Made by a program: the position numbers and the translations under genes
In this document: positions 8,627-16,907 of the stretch, piece by piece
Layout of the letters: each line of letters begins with the position of its first letter
How positions within the stretch are numbered: position 1 is the first letter of the stretch
Assembly (NCBI RefSeq): GCF_001634625.1
Contig: NZ_LRSE01000007.1
Span: 62,001 to 126,000, forward strand
DNA from: Croceicoccus bisphenolivorans
GTDB taxonomy: Bacteria; Pseudomonadota; Alphaproteobacteria; Sphingomonadales; Sphingomonadaceae
Length of the DNA: 64,000 nt
Reading direction: 5' to 3'
Notes under the pieces: model-generated
The model's database searches: none
What the model saw: the letters and a program-made list of their open reading frames with translations, nothing else
Told to the model about the DNA's origin: nothing

Positions 8627-9601
8627 TCAGACGCTTCCCTTAGGTGCGGCAGCCGACGCCAGCAACCCGCCAATTTCGACAACGGCAAGGCCGGGATCGA
8701 AATTCGCATAAGGTATCTCCGCCCCGAAGCGGGTGAGCTTGGCGTGCACCTCGATCAGTCGGGCCTGTACCGGTCGGGAGGCAAGGCCCGCATTCTCCGC
8801 ACAGATCGTGCGGGCCAGTTCCACGCTGGCCAGAAGACGCTCCCGATCAGGCCGTGCGCCGATCGCCGCGGCAAGTGCCCCGCGTCGGGAAAAATCGGCA
8901 TCGCCGTTCTCTACGATCCCCAGCAGTTCCTTTCGGATCGTGGCAAGATCGTTGTCGATGAAACGCAAGGCTGCACCGGGCGAACCATGCGCCGCTTCCA
9001 CCGCCGATTTACGCGCCTGCTCGCTAGCATCCGGCCGCAAGGCCCGCGTGACCGCCTCTACGTCCGCCATATCAAGGGGCCGGAACCGCAGGGTGCGGCA
9101 TCGTGACCTGACGGTTGGCAACAGGCCGCCCGGTCGATGGGAAACAAGCAGGAAAATGCTGCCGACCGGCGGTTCCTCCAGGCTTTTGAGCAGTGCGTTG
9201 ACTGCCGATTTTTCCAGATCGTCGGCGCTGTCGAACACGATCGCACGTTTGGAACCGAGCGTAGGGCGCGTGTTCAAGCGCCGCTGCATCGCGCGCACCT
9301 GGTCGACCGTGATGCTCCGCTTGGTAGCGAAGGGCTTGCCTTCCTCGCGCTTCTTCTCGTCATCGGAAGTTGCAGGCAGGCGTTCCAGCCACAGAATGTC
9401 CGGATGATGCTCAACCGGCGGTTGCGCGACGTCAGGCTCTGCCACCAGCTCAGCCGCTGCCGCCTTGGCAAATCCCGATTTTCCGAGCCCCGCAGGTCCG
9501 GTCAGCAACCATGCGTGGTGCATCCGCCCGCCTCCGATCGCGGCATGCCACTCACGCCAAGGCTCTTCGTGACCGAGCAGAACGCCCATACTCGCGCTCA
9601 T
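8627..9601 (-). CDS. holB: DNA polymerase III delta prime subunit
   Basis: HolB is a clamp-loader subunit. The 324-residue protein has a Walker A-like GPAGLGKSGFA, the conserved arginine-finger region with SLEEPPVGSIFLLVSH, and the sensor-type motif LPTVRSRCRTLRF. Delta prime usually has a degenerate ATP site; here the GKS is retained. Its start overlaps the tmk stop by 4 bp (ATGA). The tmk-holB-metG-tatD order is typical of many bacteria. Confidence 0.9.
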   Translation of the reverse strand: MSASMGVLLGHEEPWREWHAAIGGGRMHHAWLLTGPAGLGKSGFAKAAAAELVAEPDVAQPPVEHHPDILWLERLPATSDDEKKREEGKPFATKRSITVDQVRAMQRRLNTRPTLGSKRAIVFDSADDLEKSAVNALLKSLEEPPVGSIFLLVSHRPGGLLPTVRSRCRTLRFRPLDMADVEAVTRALRPDASEQARKSAVEAAHGSPGAALRFIDNDLATIRKELLGIVENGDADFSRRGALAAAIGARPDRERLLASVELARTICAENAGLASRPVQARLIEVHAKLTRFGAEIPYANFDPGLAVVEIGGLLASAAAPKGSV

Positions 9602-10230
9602 GCTAAGGCCAGCAAGGGTTCGAGCGCGTGCATGACGCGGGCATGGACATCGCCTTCGCTGCCATCTCCCGAAATGCGCACGAAGCGGCGCGGCTCCTTG
9701 TCGGCCAGTTCGCGGAAGCGGTCGCGGACCATGGCGTGATAGTCTGCGCCCTTTGCCCCGATCCGGTCGGACGCACCGGCATCGCGAACAGCTGCCCGCT
9801 GCGCCGCAGTTCCGGGATCCAGCTCAAGGAGAAGAGTGCAATCCGGCAACAGGCCGTCACTACCGATGTCGTGCAGCGTCATGACCTGTTCGTCACCCAG
9901 CCCCCCTGCTCCGCCCTGATAGGCGCGACTCGAATCGAGGAAACGGTCACACAGCACCCACTTCCCATCGGCCAGTGCCGGACGGATCAGGTTTGCGACG
10001 TGATCGGCGCGGGCAGCCGCGAACAGCAGTGCCTCTGCCCGCGCATCCCAGTTGAGGTTGCTGTCCAGCAGTAGCGCCCGCAACGCCTCGGCTCCCGCCG
10101 TACCGCCCGGCTCTCGCGTAATCAGGTGCGGTATGCCGCGACGCTGCAGCGCATCTGCCAGGAGGCGGATCTGGGTGGACTTTCCGGCCCCCTCCCCGCC
10201 TTCGAACGTGATGAAACGCCCGCGTGTCAC
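9598..10230 (-). CDS. tmk: Thymidylate kinase
   Basis: Tmk phosphorylates dTMP to dTDP. The P-loop FEGGEGAGKST lies near the N-terminus, followed by the DR(Y/F) motif CDRFLDSSRAYQG and the LID region (RIGAKGADYH). The GTG at 10230 is chosen because it overlaps the dacC stop as GTGA and places the P-loop at the usual distance, giving 210 residues as in the family. A longer in-frame start at 10269 lies inside dacC and is unlikely. Confidence 0.93.
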   Translation of the reverse strand: MTRGRFITFEGGEGAGKSTQIRLLADALQRRGIPHLITREPGGTAGAEALRALLLDSNLNWDARAEALLFAAARADHVANLIRPALADGKWVLCDRFLDSSRAYQGGAGGLGDEQVMTLHDIGSDGLLPDCTLLLELDPGTAAQRAAVRDAGASDRIGAKGADYHAMVRDRFRELADKEPRRFVRISGDGSEGDVHARVMHALEPLLALA

Positions 10231-11441
10231 GTGACGATCGCCAGCAGCCCGTTGCGCAGCCGCTGCCACCAGTTGGCAGTGTCGACATCCTCTGCCGCGA
10301 CAAGCGGGACGCTGCCCCGCGATCCGTCGGCCGTGGTGATTTCCAGCGTGGCGATCTTGTCACCCTTGCGCACCGGCGCGACGGCAGGACCGCGATAGCG
10401 TACGGAAACCCTGGCATCGGCTTGTTGGCCTTGCGGCACGGTGACGAACACCGGCCGTTCGGCATTCAGCATCACCGTCCGGTCCGCGCCGCCCTGCAAG
10501 GCAACCGAGGCAACGGCCTGCCCGGCACCATAAAGCCGGCGCGCGCTCCAGTCGTCGAAGCCCCAGTTGATGAAATCGCGGGCAATTGCCTTGCGCGCGC
10601 GGCCGCTTTCCGTGCCGCCGATCACCATCACGATCCGCCGTCCGTTACGCTCTGCCGATCCTACAAAGCCGTAGCCAGCCTCGTTCGTGAAGCCCGTTTT
10701 CAGGCCGTCTGCACCCTGAACCGCGCCAAGAATTGGGTTGCGGTTGTTCTGCGTGATGCCGTTGTAAGCGAAGCTGGGCTGGCTGAAATAGCGGCGATAG
10801 AGTCCGGGGTGGCGCGTGATGATCGCCTGGGCCAGCGTCGCAAGGTCCCTTGCGCTGGTGTAGGTTCGCCCCTCGTCCATCCAGCCGTTAGGCGTGTTCC
10901 AGTGGCTGTCGTGCATGCCAAGCTGCCGAGCCTTGGCATTCATCAGCGCGGTGAAGGCCGGAACGCTTCCTGCCGCTCCTTCGGCAAGGACGACGCAGCC
11001 GTCGTTGGCCGAGACCGTGTCGATGGCGTGGAGCAGGGTATCGACCGTGATCGCGGCGCCGCGCGGCACGAACATCGTCGAACCCTTGCCGCTCCACGCG
11101 CGGAAGGTTTCGTCCCTGACCGGAAGGCGCTGATCCAGCGACAGCGAGCCTTCCTCGATCATTTCGAACGCGGTGTAGAGCGTCATCAGCTTGGTAAGCG
11201 AAGCCGGCATGAAGCGCCGGTCCGCTTCACGGCTGTAAAGAACGCGGCCCGAACCGAGGTCGACCATCAACGCGATCGGCGCACCTTCCAGCGAAGGGGG
11301 CAAATCGGCACCATCCGATATCGCAACAGCCCCATCGCCCGATCCCCCGCCGCCCTGCGCACCGGTGGCGGGGGAGACGAGCAGCGCCGCGGCAGCCAGA
11401 GCCACGGCCGTTGTTCGGGCAAGTTGGCGGATCGCGGTCAT
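10227..11441 (-). CDS. dacC: D-alanyl-D-alanine carboxypeptidase (PBP5/6 family)
   Basis: This periplasmic enzyme trims the terminal D-Ala of peptidoglycan pentapeptide. It has an N-terminal signal segment (ARTTAVALAAAALLVSPATGA) and then the three penicillin-binding motifs: SLTK (SxxK), SAN (SxN) and KTG (DGLKTGFTNEAG). A C-terminal beta-rich domain follows, as in PBP5 and PBP6. The start is ATG 11441; a GTG at 11462 is an alternative. It is the first gene of the tmk-holB-metG operon. dacA and dacC cannot be distinguished with certainty. Confidence 0.87.
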   Translation of the reverse strand: MTAIRQLARTTAVALAAAALLVSPATGAQGGGGSGDGAVAISDGADLPPSLEGAPIALMVDLGSGRVLYSREADRRFMPASLTKLMTLYTAFEMIEEGSLSLDQRLPVRDETFRAWSGKGSTMFVPRGAAITVDTLLHAIDTVSANDGCVVLAEGAAGSVPAFTALMNAKARQLGMHDSHWNTPNGWMDEGRTYTSARDLATLAQAIITRHPGLYRRYFSQPSFAYNGITQNNRNPILGAVQGADGLKTGFTNEAGYGFVGSAERNGRRIVMVIGGTESGRARKAIARDFINWGFDDWSARRLYGAGQAVASVALQGGADRTVMLNAERPVFVTVPQGQQADARVSVRYRGPAVAPVRKGDKIATLEITTADGSRGSVPLVAAEDVDTANWWQRLRNGLLAIVT

Positions 11442-11488
11442 ATCGCCGGTAGGAACCTTCACTAAGCCGCCGGGGCGATGCCCGCCCG

Positions 11489-12529
11489 TCAGCGCCTGAT
11501 TTCGTCTGCCAGAAGGCCTACCGAAAGCGCGTAGTAGTTGGAACAGTTGTAATCGAGAATCACCCGATAATTACCGGTCAGCAAATAGGCTGTCTTGCCC
11601 GGCCCGTCCGGTTCGAACAGCGATGCCATTGTATCGTCCGACACCAACCGCTGCGGGCGCACGCCAAGTGCCTTCCACTCGGCAATGGTTCGCCACTGGC
11701 TGTGGCGAGCGAACACCCGCGGACAACGGGGCGAAACAAGCTGCGTCTTCAGCGAATCCCGATCGAAACCGGCAGGAACGTATGCGGGAAGGCCCCAAGG
11801 CTCGCCCTTGCGCCATCCTGCCGACTGGAAATAGGCGGCGATCGAGGCCAGCGTGTCGGCGCGGCTGTTCCAGATATCGCGCGTGCCGTTGCCGTCACCG
11901 TCTTGCGCGACGCGGAGCCAGACGGATGGCAGGAACTGCGGGTTCCCGATGGCGCCGGCCCAGCTGCCGGTCAGCTGCGAGCGGCTTACCCCGCGATCCA
12001 GCATCTTCAGCGAAGCGACGAGTTCATCCTCGAACAGTTCGCGCCTGCGCCCTTCATAGGCAAGCGTGGCAAGCGAGCGGATAGTGTCGAAACCGCCCAT
12101 GAAAGAGCCGTAGTTCGTTTCATGCCCCCAAATCGCGACAAGGATCTCGCCCGGCACGCCATACTTCGCCTCCACCGCGGGAATCAGCGATGCGCTGGAT
12201 GCATAAGTACGCTGGCCACCGGCAATCCGTGCGGCATCGACATGTTCGCGCCGATAGGGTTCGAATGGCGGGGGTACAGAATTGGGATCGTACGCCTGCG
12301 GGCGATCAAGTGCGACCACCCGCTCGTTGATAGTAAGCCCCGAAAGCCCCGAAGCGATGGCACGTTCGGACACGCCCTCCGCCCTCGCCCTTGCGGCGAC
12401 TTTCTGCAAATACGCTTCGAAGCCGGCTTGCGTAAATGGCTGTGCAATGGCGGGGGAGGAGAATGCAATGATGCCGACGGCAAGCGCAAGCATCTGAACA
12501 AAATGGCGGAATCGGTCAGAAAAGATCAT
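11489..12529 (-). CDS. mltB: Lytic murein transglycosylase (MltB / SLT family 3)
   Basis: A 346-residue exported protein begins with a signal peptide (MLALAVGIIAFSSPAIAQ). The transglycosylase fold is shown by GVPGEILVAIWGHETNYG, where Glu is the expected catalytic acid, and by ELTGSWAGAIG-type sequence (SQLTGSWAGAIGNPQFLPS). The C-terminal region contains the NYRVILDYNCSNYYALSV segment conserved in MltB. It cleaves glycan strands to 1,6-anhydromuropeptides. Several ATGs are possible upstream; 12529 is preferred because it precedes the signal peptide closely. Confidence 0.85.
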   Translation of the reverse strand: MIFSDRFRHFVQMLALAVGIIAFSSPAIAQPFTQAGFEAYLQKVAARARAEGVSERAIASGLSGLTINERVVALDRPQAYDPNSVPPPFEPYRREHVDAARIAGGQRTYASSASLIPAVEAKYGVPGEILVAIWGHETNYGSFMGGFDTIRSLATLAYEGRRRELFEDELVASLKMLDRGVSRSQLTGSWAGAIGNPQFLPSVWLRVAQDGDGNGTRDIWNSRADTLASIAAYFQSAGWRKGEPWGLPAYVPAGFDRDSLKTQLVSPRCPRVFARHSQWRTIAEWKALGVRPQRLVSDDTMASLFEPDGPGKTAYLLTGNYRVILDYNCSNYYALSVGLLADEIRR

Positions 12530-12632
12530 GCGGCAAGCATGACACAGCATGTCGCCCGTGTGAATCCCGACTTGCGATGCATGCACCAGATTGCGTGACA
12601 AACCGAAACGAACGCGCTAGCGGCCTGCGGAC

Positions 12633-12722
12633 GGACAGGTGGCCGAGTGGTTTAAGGCAGCGGTCTTGAAAACCGCCGTGCGGGCAACCGTACCGTGGGT
12701 TCGAATCCCACCCTGTCCGCCA
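12633..12722 (+). tRNA. tRNA-Ser(UGA)
   Basis: The 90-nt gene folds as a class II tRNA. The acceptor stem pairs GGACAGG with CCTGTCC, discriminator G, encoded CCA. The anticodon stem-loop is GCGGT-CTTGAAA-ACCGC with anticodon TGA. A long variable arm follows, then the T-arm GTGGGTTCGAATCCCAC. Its 3' end is the insertion site of the adjacent integrative element. Confidence 0.96.
12709..12722 (+). repeat. attL, 14-bp core within tRNA-Ser 3' end
   Basis: CACCCTGTCCGCCA forms the 3' T-stem and acceptor end of the tRNA. The same 14 bases recur at 19124-19137 in the same orientation. Flanking bases differ on both sides, so the identity is exactly 14 bp. Confidence 0.8.
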
Positions 12723-12836
12723 ATTGGCTCTTTCCAGCCGAACCTCCCAGCCCCAAAACAGCCACTAAAATAGAGAGAAATAGGGACTTTCCTGTTTCCA
12801 GCCGCCCCTTGCCGTTTCCCACTAACCGCGATACGG

Positions 12837-12860
12837 TGTGGTAAATTGTGTGGGAGCAAT
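12837..12860 (+). repeat. 24-bp repeat, left copy, spanning the integrase ribosome binding site
   Basis: It begins TGTGGTA and ends TGTGGGAGCAAT, where GGGAG is the integrase Shine-Dalgarno and the final AT belongs to the ATG at 12859. A second copy with 20 of 24 bases identical lies at 19041-19064, 60 bp before attR. It could be an arm-type recombinase site or the remnant of a second integrase gene start. Confidence 0.6.
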
Positions 12861-14037
12861 GGCAATGGGCAAGCTGACGGCGACAGCCGTGAAGGCGATG
12901 AGCGAGCCGGGGCGCTATGGTGATGGCGACGGGCTTTTCCTTTTGGTCGGCAAGCGCGGCGGCAAAAGCTGGATGGTGCGCGTCCAGAAAGCCGGGCGGC
13001 GGCGCGATATCGGTCTTGGCAGCGCGAGCAAGGTTTCACTGGCGTTGGCGCGGGAACGTGCCCGCCTGACACGCTCTCAAGTGGAAGCGGGAATCGATCC
13101 GGTGGCCGAGCGGCGCAAGGCGGCTGGCGTTCCCACGTTTCGCGAGGCGGCGGCGCTGGTCCATGCCGAGCACAAGGCAAGCTGGAAGAACGGCAAGCAC
13201 AAGGATCAATGGCTATCGAGCCTAGAGGCCCATGCCTTCCCTGACATTGGCGACAGGTCGGTGGCCGAACTGGACGCGGCGGCGGTGCGCGATGTGCTTG
13301 CTGCCATCTGGTTGAAAAAACCTGAAACGGCGCGGCGTGTTCGCCAACGCATCCGCACAGTGATCGATTGGGCCGTGGCCAAGGGATACCGCGATGGGCC
13401 GTTGGCAATGGCGGTGATCGACAAGGCGCTCCCCAGGCAACGCGAGCGGGTGAAACATCACAAGGCCGTGCCCTACGCTGAAATGCCCGCCTTTATGGCA
13501 GCACTACGCGCGCGCGAGACAATTGGGCGGCTGGCGCTGGAAGCAGTTATCCTGACCGCTGCCCGTTCCGGCGAAGTGCGGCTGGCCGAATGGTCGGAAA
13601 TTGATCTGGACGCGGCGACGTGGACTATTCCAGCCGAGCGCATGAAGGCGGGACGCGAACATGTTGTTCCACTATCCGATGCGGCGGTGCGGCTGTTCGA
13701 GCGCATGAAGGCATACAAGCGCGGTGGGTCCGATCTGGTCTTTCCGGGACAGGCCAAGGGTAAGCCCCTATCCGACATGACGCTAACCAAGGCGCTTCGC
13801 GACATGGGCCGGGATGAAACCGCGCACGGCTTTCGCAGCACGTTCCGCGACTGGGTGGCCGAGCAGACGAACTGGCCGGCAGAACTGGCCGAGGCCGCAC
13901 TGGCGCACGTTATCAATGATAAAACGATTGCGGCCTATCAACGCGGCACGATGCTGGAAAAGCGTCGGCAAATGATGGCGGCTTGGGCTAGCGTTACTAT
14001 CAGTGGTTGTGCTCGCAACGTGGTGGCTATGCGATGA
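12859..14037 (+). CDS. Tyrosine-type site-specific integrase (P4-like, DUF4102 N-terminus)
   Basis: The enzyme integrates and excises the element at tRNA-Ser. The 392-residue protein starts with the DUF4102 arm-binding fold (KLTATAVKAM, DGDGLFLLV) and ends with the catalytic domain. Catalytic residues visible are Arg in TAARSGEVRLAEW, the His-x-x-Arg of HGFRSTFRDW, His in LAHVIND and the nucleophile Tyr in AAYQRGTM. The ATG at 12859 has GGGAG four bases upstream; GTG 12838 is less likely. The stop overlaps the next gene as ATGA. Confidence 0.93.
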   Translation: MAMGKLTATAVKAMSEPGRYGDGDGLFLLVGKRGGKSWMVRVQKAGRRRDIGLGSASKVSLALARERARLTRSQVEAGIDPVAERRKAAGVPTFREAAALVHAEHKASWKNGKHKDQWLSSLEAHAFPDIGDRSVAELDAAAVRDVLAAIWLKKPETARRVRQRIRTVIDWAVAKGYRDGPLAMAVIDKALPRQRERVKHHKAVPYAEMPAFMAALRARETIGRLALEAVILTAARSGEVRLAEWSEIDLDAATWTIPAERMKAGREHVVPLSDAAVRLFERMKAYKRGGSDLVFPGQAKGKPLSDMTLTKALRDMGRDETAHGFRSTFRDWVAEQTNWPAELAEAALAHVINDKTIAAYQRGTMLEKRRQMMAAWASVTISGCARNVVAMR

Positions 14038-14756
14038 TGGATTGGGAAAATTGGCTTACTCCCCTCGCTGCCGTTGAGCTTTTAGAACCGCGTTATGGGA
14101 AGGATGCCAAAAGGGTAATCGTGACTCGTTGCGAACGCGGCCTTCTTGACGGGCTTGCGACGATATTGGTGAACACGTTTCATAATCGCACCGAAGCTCA
14201 ATGGGACGGCGAATACGAGCGCTACTTCGAAGTGCCATGCGATGACACCCGTCATGAATTGAGAATCCTGCCCTCGACCTTCTGGTCGAAGGCAATGGCT
14301 GATGCTCCCGCTGAAGGTTGCGACGATCAGGATGGTTTCGGACGCACAGTTTATGCAGACTGGGAAATTGGCGACTTCGGGTTCAAGCAAGTCTACTGCC
14401 CTAGCGATGCACCCGAGCAATGGGACCGCTCTGAAGCTGCGGGTGTCCATTTCAATCGCAAACAAATCCAACTTGTCGCAGGTCCAGCAAGGACCGGCTT
14501 CCAGACCGCTCGCGAATTGCCGCCTTCACGAAATAAGTATGACTGGGAGGCCGCGATAGCCGCATTTGGAGGGGCGCAAAATAAACTAGACGTTGTGCCC
14601 GACCTATACGCGCATGGTGCTCAAGCTGAAATTGAACGATGGTTGAGCGCTTGGTTTGAAGCACGAGGTGAAAACCCTGCTGAACCGACGATCCGACCCA
14701 AAGCGGCGTTAATTTTGCGAGAATATCAAAAGGCTGATGGAGCAAATCTTCGGTGA
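14034..14756 (+). CDS. Element protein of unknown function
   Basis: This 240-residue protein starts inside the integrase stop (ATGA), which implies coupling. It is mostly acidic and aromatic-rich, with no membrane segment or signal peptide. The middle reads like a mixed alpha/beta globular domain (YERYFEVPCDD, VYADWEIGDFGFKQVYC), and the C-terminal 70 residues look helical (EIERWLSAWFEARG). No family is recognised. Its place directly behind the integrase is common for accessory proteins of tRNA-targeted islands, but that does not give a role. Confidence 0.7.
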   Translation: MMDWENWLTPLAAVELLEPRYGKDAKRVIVTRCERGLLDGLATILVNTFHNRTEAQWDGEYERYFEVPCDDTRHELRILPSTFWSKAMADAPAEGCDDQDGFGRTVYADWEIGDFGFKQVYCPSDAPEQWDRSEAAGVHFNRKQIQLVAGPARTGFQTARELPPSRNKYDWEAAIAAFGGAQNKLDVVPDLYAHGAQAEIERWLSAWFEARGENPAEPTIRPKAALILREYQKADGANLR

Positions 14757-14873
14757 GATTAGCCTCAATCAGCCTTATCATCCGACAGCCTGCGTATCCC
14801 TAGGTAACCTCTGCCTGCCCTGCACATCGCAGGTGCCGCCCCGGCGCTCCCGGTGGATCAGAGGCTGAGACTG

Positions 14874-15068
14874 ATGAATGACTTTCCTGAAATGATGCCG
14901 ATGGCCGAGTTTTGCTCGCGCTATCGGATTGGCCGCACCACGGCTTACCGCGAGGTGGCCGCTGGCCGCTTGAGAATCCGCAAGCTGGGTACCGCCACGC
15001 GCATCGCCCGCGCTGATGCCGAGGCATGGGCTGAAAGTCTCCCGTTGCGAGAAGGCGGTGCGCTATGA
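14874..15068 (+). CDS. AlpA-like helix-turn-helix protein, probable excisionase
   Basis: The 64-residue protein is a MerR-like winged HTH of the AlpA / HTH_17 type. It shows MAEFCSRYRIGRTTAYREVAAGRLRIRKLGTATRI, split here into helix (FCSRYRIGRTTAYREV) and wing (GRLRIRKLGTATRI). Such proteins act as recombination directionality factors or activators of integrase. The ATG at 14874 follows GAGG; a GTG at 14853 is possible. Its stop overlaps the next start as ATGA. Confidence 0.75.
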   Translation: MNDFPEMMPMAEFCSRYRIGRTTAYREVAAGRLRIRKLGTATRIARADAEAWAESLPLREGGAL

Positions 15069-15349
15069 GTGCGGCGGAAACGGCGCTGGGCGCTGGAAGC
15101 GAAAACCCCCCGGTCGGTGGTGCGACCGAGGGGCAGTGCAATAGTGTGAGAGCCATTGCCCGTTCGCTATACGTCGCAAGCTACATGGACGGCAAGGCCG
15201 AACCTGTGGTGAGGCTTCCCCGTCGCGCCATCGACGGCGCTGTGGCAGTGCTCATCGCCGCGCTCGATTGGGCAGATGGTGATGATGACCGCGAACCGAA
15301 CGGCGACGACGAACCAGACAGCGATGCCGAACCGGAGGATGGGCTGTGA
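15065..15349 (+). CDS. Small acidic element protein, unknown
   Basis: The 94-residue product is coupled to the excisionase gene (ATGA) and to the next gene (GTGA). A middle helix-rich part (SVRAIARSLYVASYMDGK, AIDGAVAVLIAALDWA) is followed by a C-terminal tail that is almost all Asp, Glu and Pro. No family is recognised. The acidic tail might mimic DNA or hold a partner, but this is only a guess. Confidence 0.6.
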   Translation: MSAAETALGAGSENPPVGGATEGQCNSVRAIARSLYVASYMDGKAEPVVRLPRRAIDGAVAVLIAALDWADGDDDREPNGDDEPDSDAEPEDGL

Positions 15350-15651
15350 GCGCGGTGGAAGGCCGTAGGCAGGCCGATAGCCTCGTTGTCGTGTTCGGTG
15401 CCCCTGATGGCCGCAAATGGCCGTACAAGGGCAAGCGCGGGCGTGTGGTCGATATGCTCGCGCAGAACGCTGCGGGAATCACCCAGCACGATACCTTGCC
15501 GTGGCATACGCGGCTGGGTGGCACGATCCACGCGCTGCGACAGGATGGGCTGGAAATCAGCACTGAACTGGAAGGCCCCTATCGCCACGCGCGGTATCGC
15601 CTGCACACTCCAGGCCGGATTGTGACGCGCAAGAGCGACCCAGCCGCCTGA
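15346..15651 (+). CDS. Small winged-helix-like protein
   Basis: The 101-residue product has a GTG start overlapping the previous stop as GTGA. The central part (GKRGRVVDMLAQNAAGITQHDTLPW, then RLGGTIHALRQDGLEI) has the helix-turn-helix and wing pattern of winged-helix proteins often found next to replication genes of small mobile elements. The assignment is by pattern only. A role in control of the downstream Rep-like gene is inferred from position. Confidence 0.55.
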   Translation: MSAVEGRRQADSLVVVFGAPDGRKWPYKGKRGRVVDMLAQNAAGITQHDTLPWHTRLGGTIHALRQDGLEISTELEGPYRHARYRLHTPGRIVTRKSDPAA

Positions 15652-15787
15652 ACCGGACAGGGGCGGCGGATGGCCCGTCGCCCCGTCCCTCCCCGTTCCA
15701 TTGAAACTTGGACGCGCTGGCGTTTCGCTCCCTGATAAAACAGGGAGAAAACAGGGACGTGCCCGTTTGGCACGCGGCTTGCTATAT

Positions 15788-16441
15788 ATGAGTTACGGGC
15801 TTGCTTTCCGACCATTACGAAAGGGCGGCGCGAACAACCGCGCTAATCGCGTATCGCACTATCTGACGCGGCGACAGGTCGAGGACATTATCGCGGCGGC
15901 TGATTATGCAGAAGCGATGGGCTGGGGATTCTCCCGGCACTGGTCGGTGCATCTGGAACGGGCGGGCATTCCGGACAGCATGGGCGCGCCGTTCGTGACG
16001 CGGTTGCTCGATAGGGCGCGGCGACACCTGAAACGGCGTGGGGTGGAACTGGTCGCAATCTGGGTGCGCGAGAACAGCCCGGAAAGCGGCTCGTACGTGC
16101 ATATCCTGTTGCACCTGTCCAAGTCGGTGAACCTGCGGAACCTGACGCGCAAATGGATTGTGGCGGCTGGCGGCAGCTATCGCCGCAGGGTCAGCAAGAT
16201 GCGGACAATTGGCGGGCGGCTGGGCGTGGAAGGGGCAGACCCGGCGCATTACTGGGCCAATGCCGATGCGGTGCTGTCCTATGTGCTAAAGGGATGCAGT
16301 GAAGAGACTGGTAAAACTTTGGGACTGCGGCTCATGGGGCGAGGTGGCGAGGTTGTCGGCAAGCGGGCGGGGTGCTCGCAGGTGATTGGACCGGATGCAC
16401 GGCGAATGGCTGATTTTGCGCACGGCATCGAAGGTTGCTAA
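15788..16441 (+). CDS. Replication-initiator-like protein with a degenerate HUH motif
   Basis: This 217-residue basic protein has the layout of small rolling-circle Rep or relaxase domains: an N-terminal strand-helix region (HWSVHLERAG), then IWVRENSPESGSYVHILLHL, then YWANADAVLSYVLKG. In HUH enzymes the second motif reads H-hydrophobic-H; here it reads Y-V-H, so one metal ligand is replaced. The last motif could hold the catalytic Tyr. The ATG at 15788 has no clear Shine-Dalgarno. A TTG at 15701 would add 29 residues. The family call is tentative. Confidence 0.5.
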   Translation: MSYGLAFRPLRKGGANNRANRVSHYLTRRQVEDIIAAADYAEAMGWGFSRHWSVHLERAGIPDSMGAPFVTRLLDRARRHLKRRGVELVAIWVRENSPESGSYVHILLHLSKSVNLRNLTRKWIVAAGGSYRRRVSKMRTIGGRLGVEGADPAHYWANADAVLSYVLKGCSEETGKTLGLRLMGRGGEVVGKRAGCSQVIGPDARRMADFAHGIEGC

Positions 16442-16907
16442 TGACTGAAATGGGGTCGTTAGCTGAAATTCCGCTTTGCGAGCACGTATCGTAAGAGGCG
16501 GACACTGCTCGACTTGAGCGCCGGGGGGCGATCAAGACTTCTCGGGCCAGACCCAGTGGGACCGCAACCGATCAATAATTCCCGCATTCACAGTTCAAAA
16601 ATGGGGGGGGTGGGCAAAGCTCTAGGCCCAAACTGGCTGGGAGCGGTGCCAGTCCTCCAAGATAACGCAAATACAGTTTCTCGCCCGCGCGAGAGTTTCA
16701 GCGCCGCCTTCGATAGGTTTCGGGCGCTATGCGGCTATCGACCGCCGATTCCGATTGGGCGTCCGAGGAAGGCTGCTCAGTTTTCGGCATCGCGGGCGTG
16801 AATATCTACCCGATCAATGGGAGGAGTCGATCCGCATCACGATTCAGTAACTTTGGGTTAACCTTATAATGGTGTTATGCAGCCTTAATTAATGCAGTGG
16901 GGGTTGC
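16442..16907. other. Intergenic stretch, no convincing gene
   Basis: This 466-bp gap lies between the Rep-like gene and the radical SAM gene. A 95-codon open frame at 16514-16801 has no ribosome binding site and no family-like sequence. The last 100 bases are AT-rich (ATTCAGTAACTTTGGGTTAA and a TTATAATGG) and probably hold the promoter of the radical SAM gene. Confidence 0.4.

Noticed and set aside
10224-11465. 413-codon open frame on the + strand opposite dacC
   Set aside because: It is a shadow of the high-GC dacC gene, with arginine-rich composition and no family resemblance.
12723-12836. Sequence between tRNA-Ser and the integrase, checked for a CRISPR array or small RNA
   Set aside because: No regular repeats or stable promoter-terminator pair was seen. 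No CRISPR array was found anywhere in the window.
16514-16801. 95-codon frame between the Rep-like and radical SAM genes
   Set aside because: No ribosome binding site and a low-complexity start; treated as non-coding.
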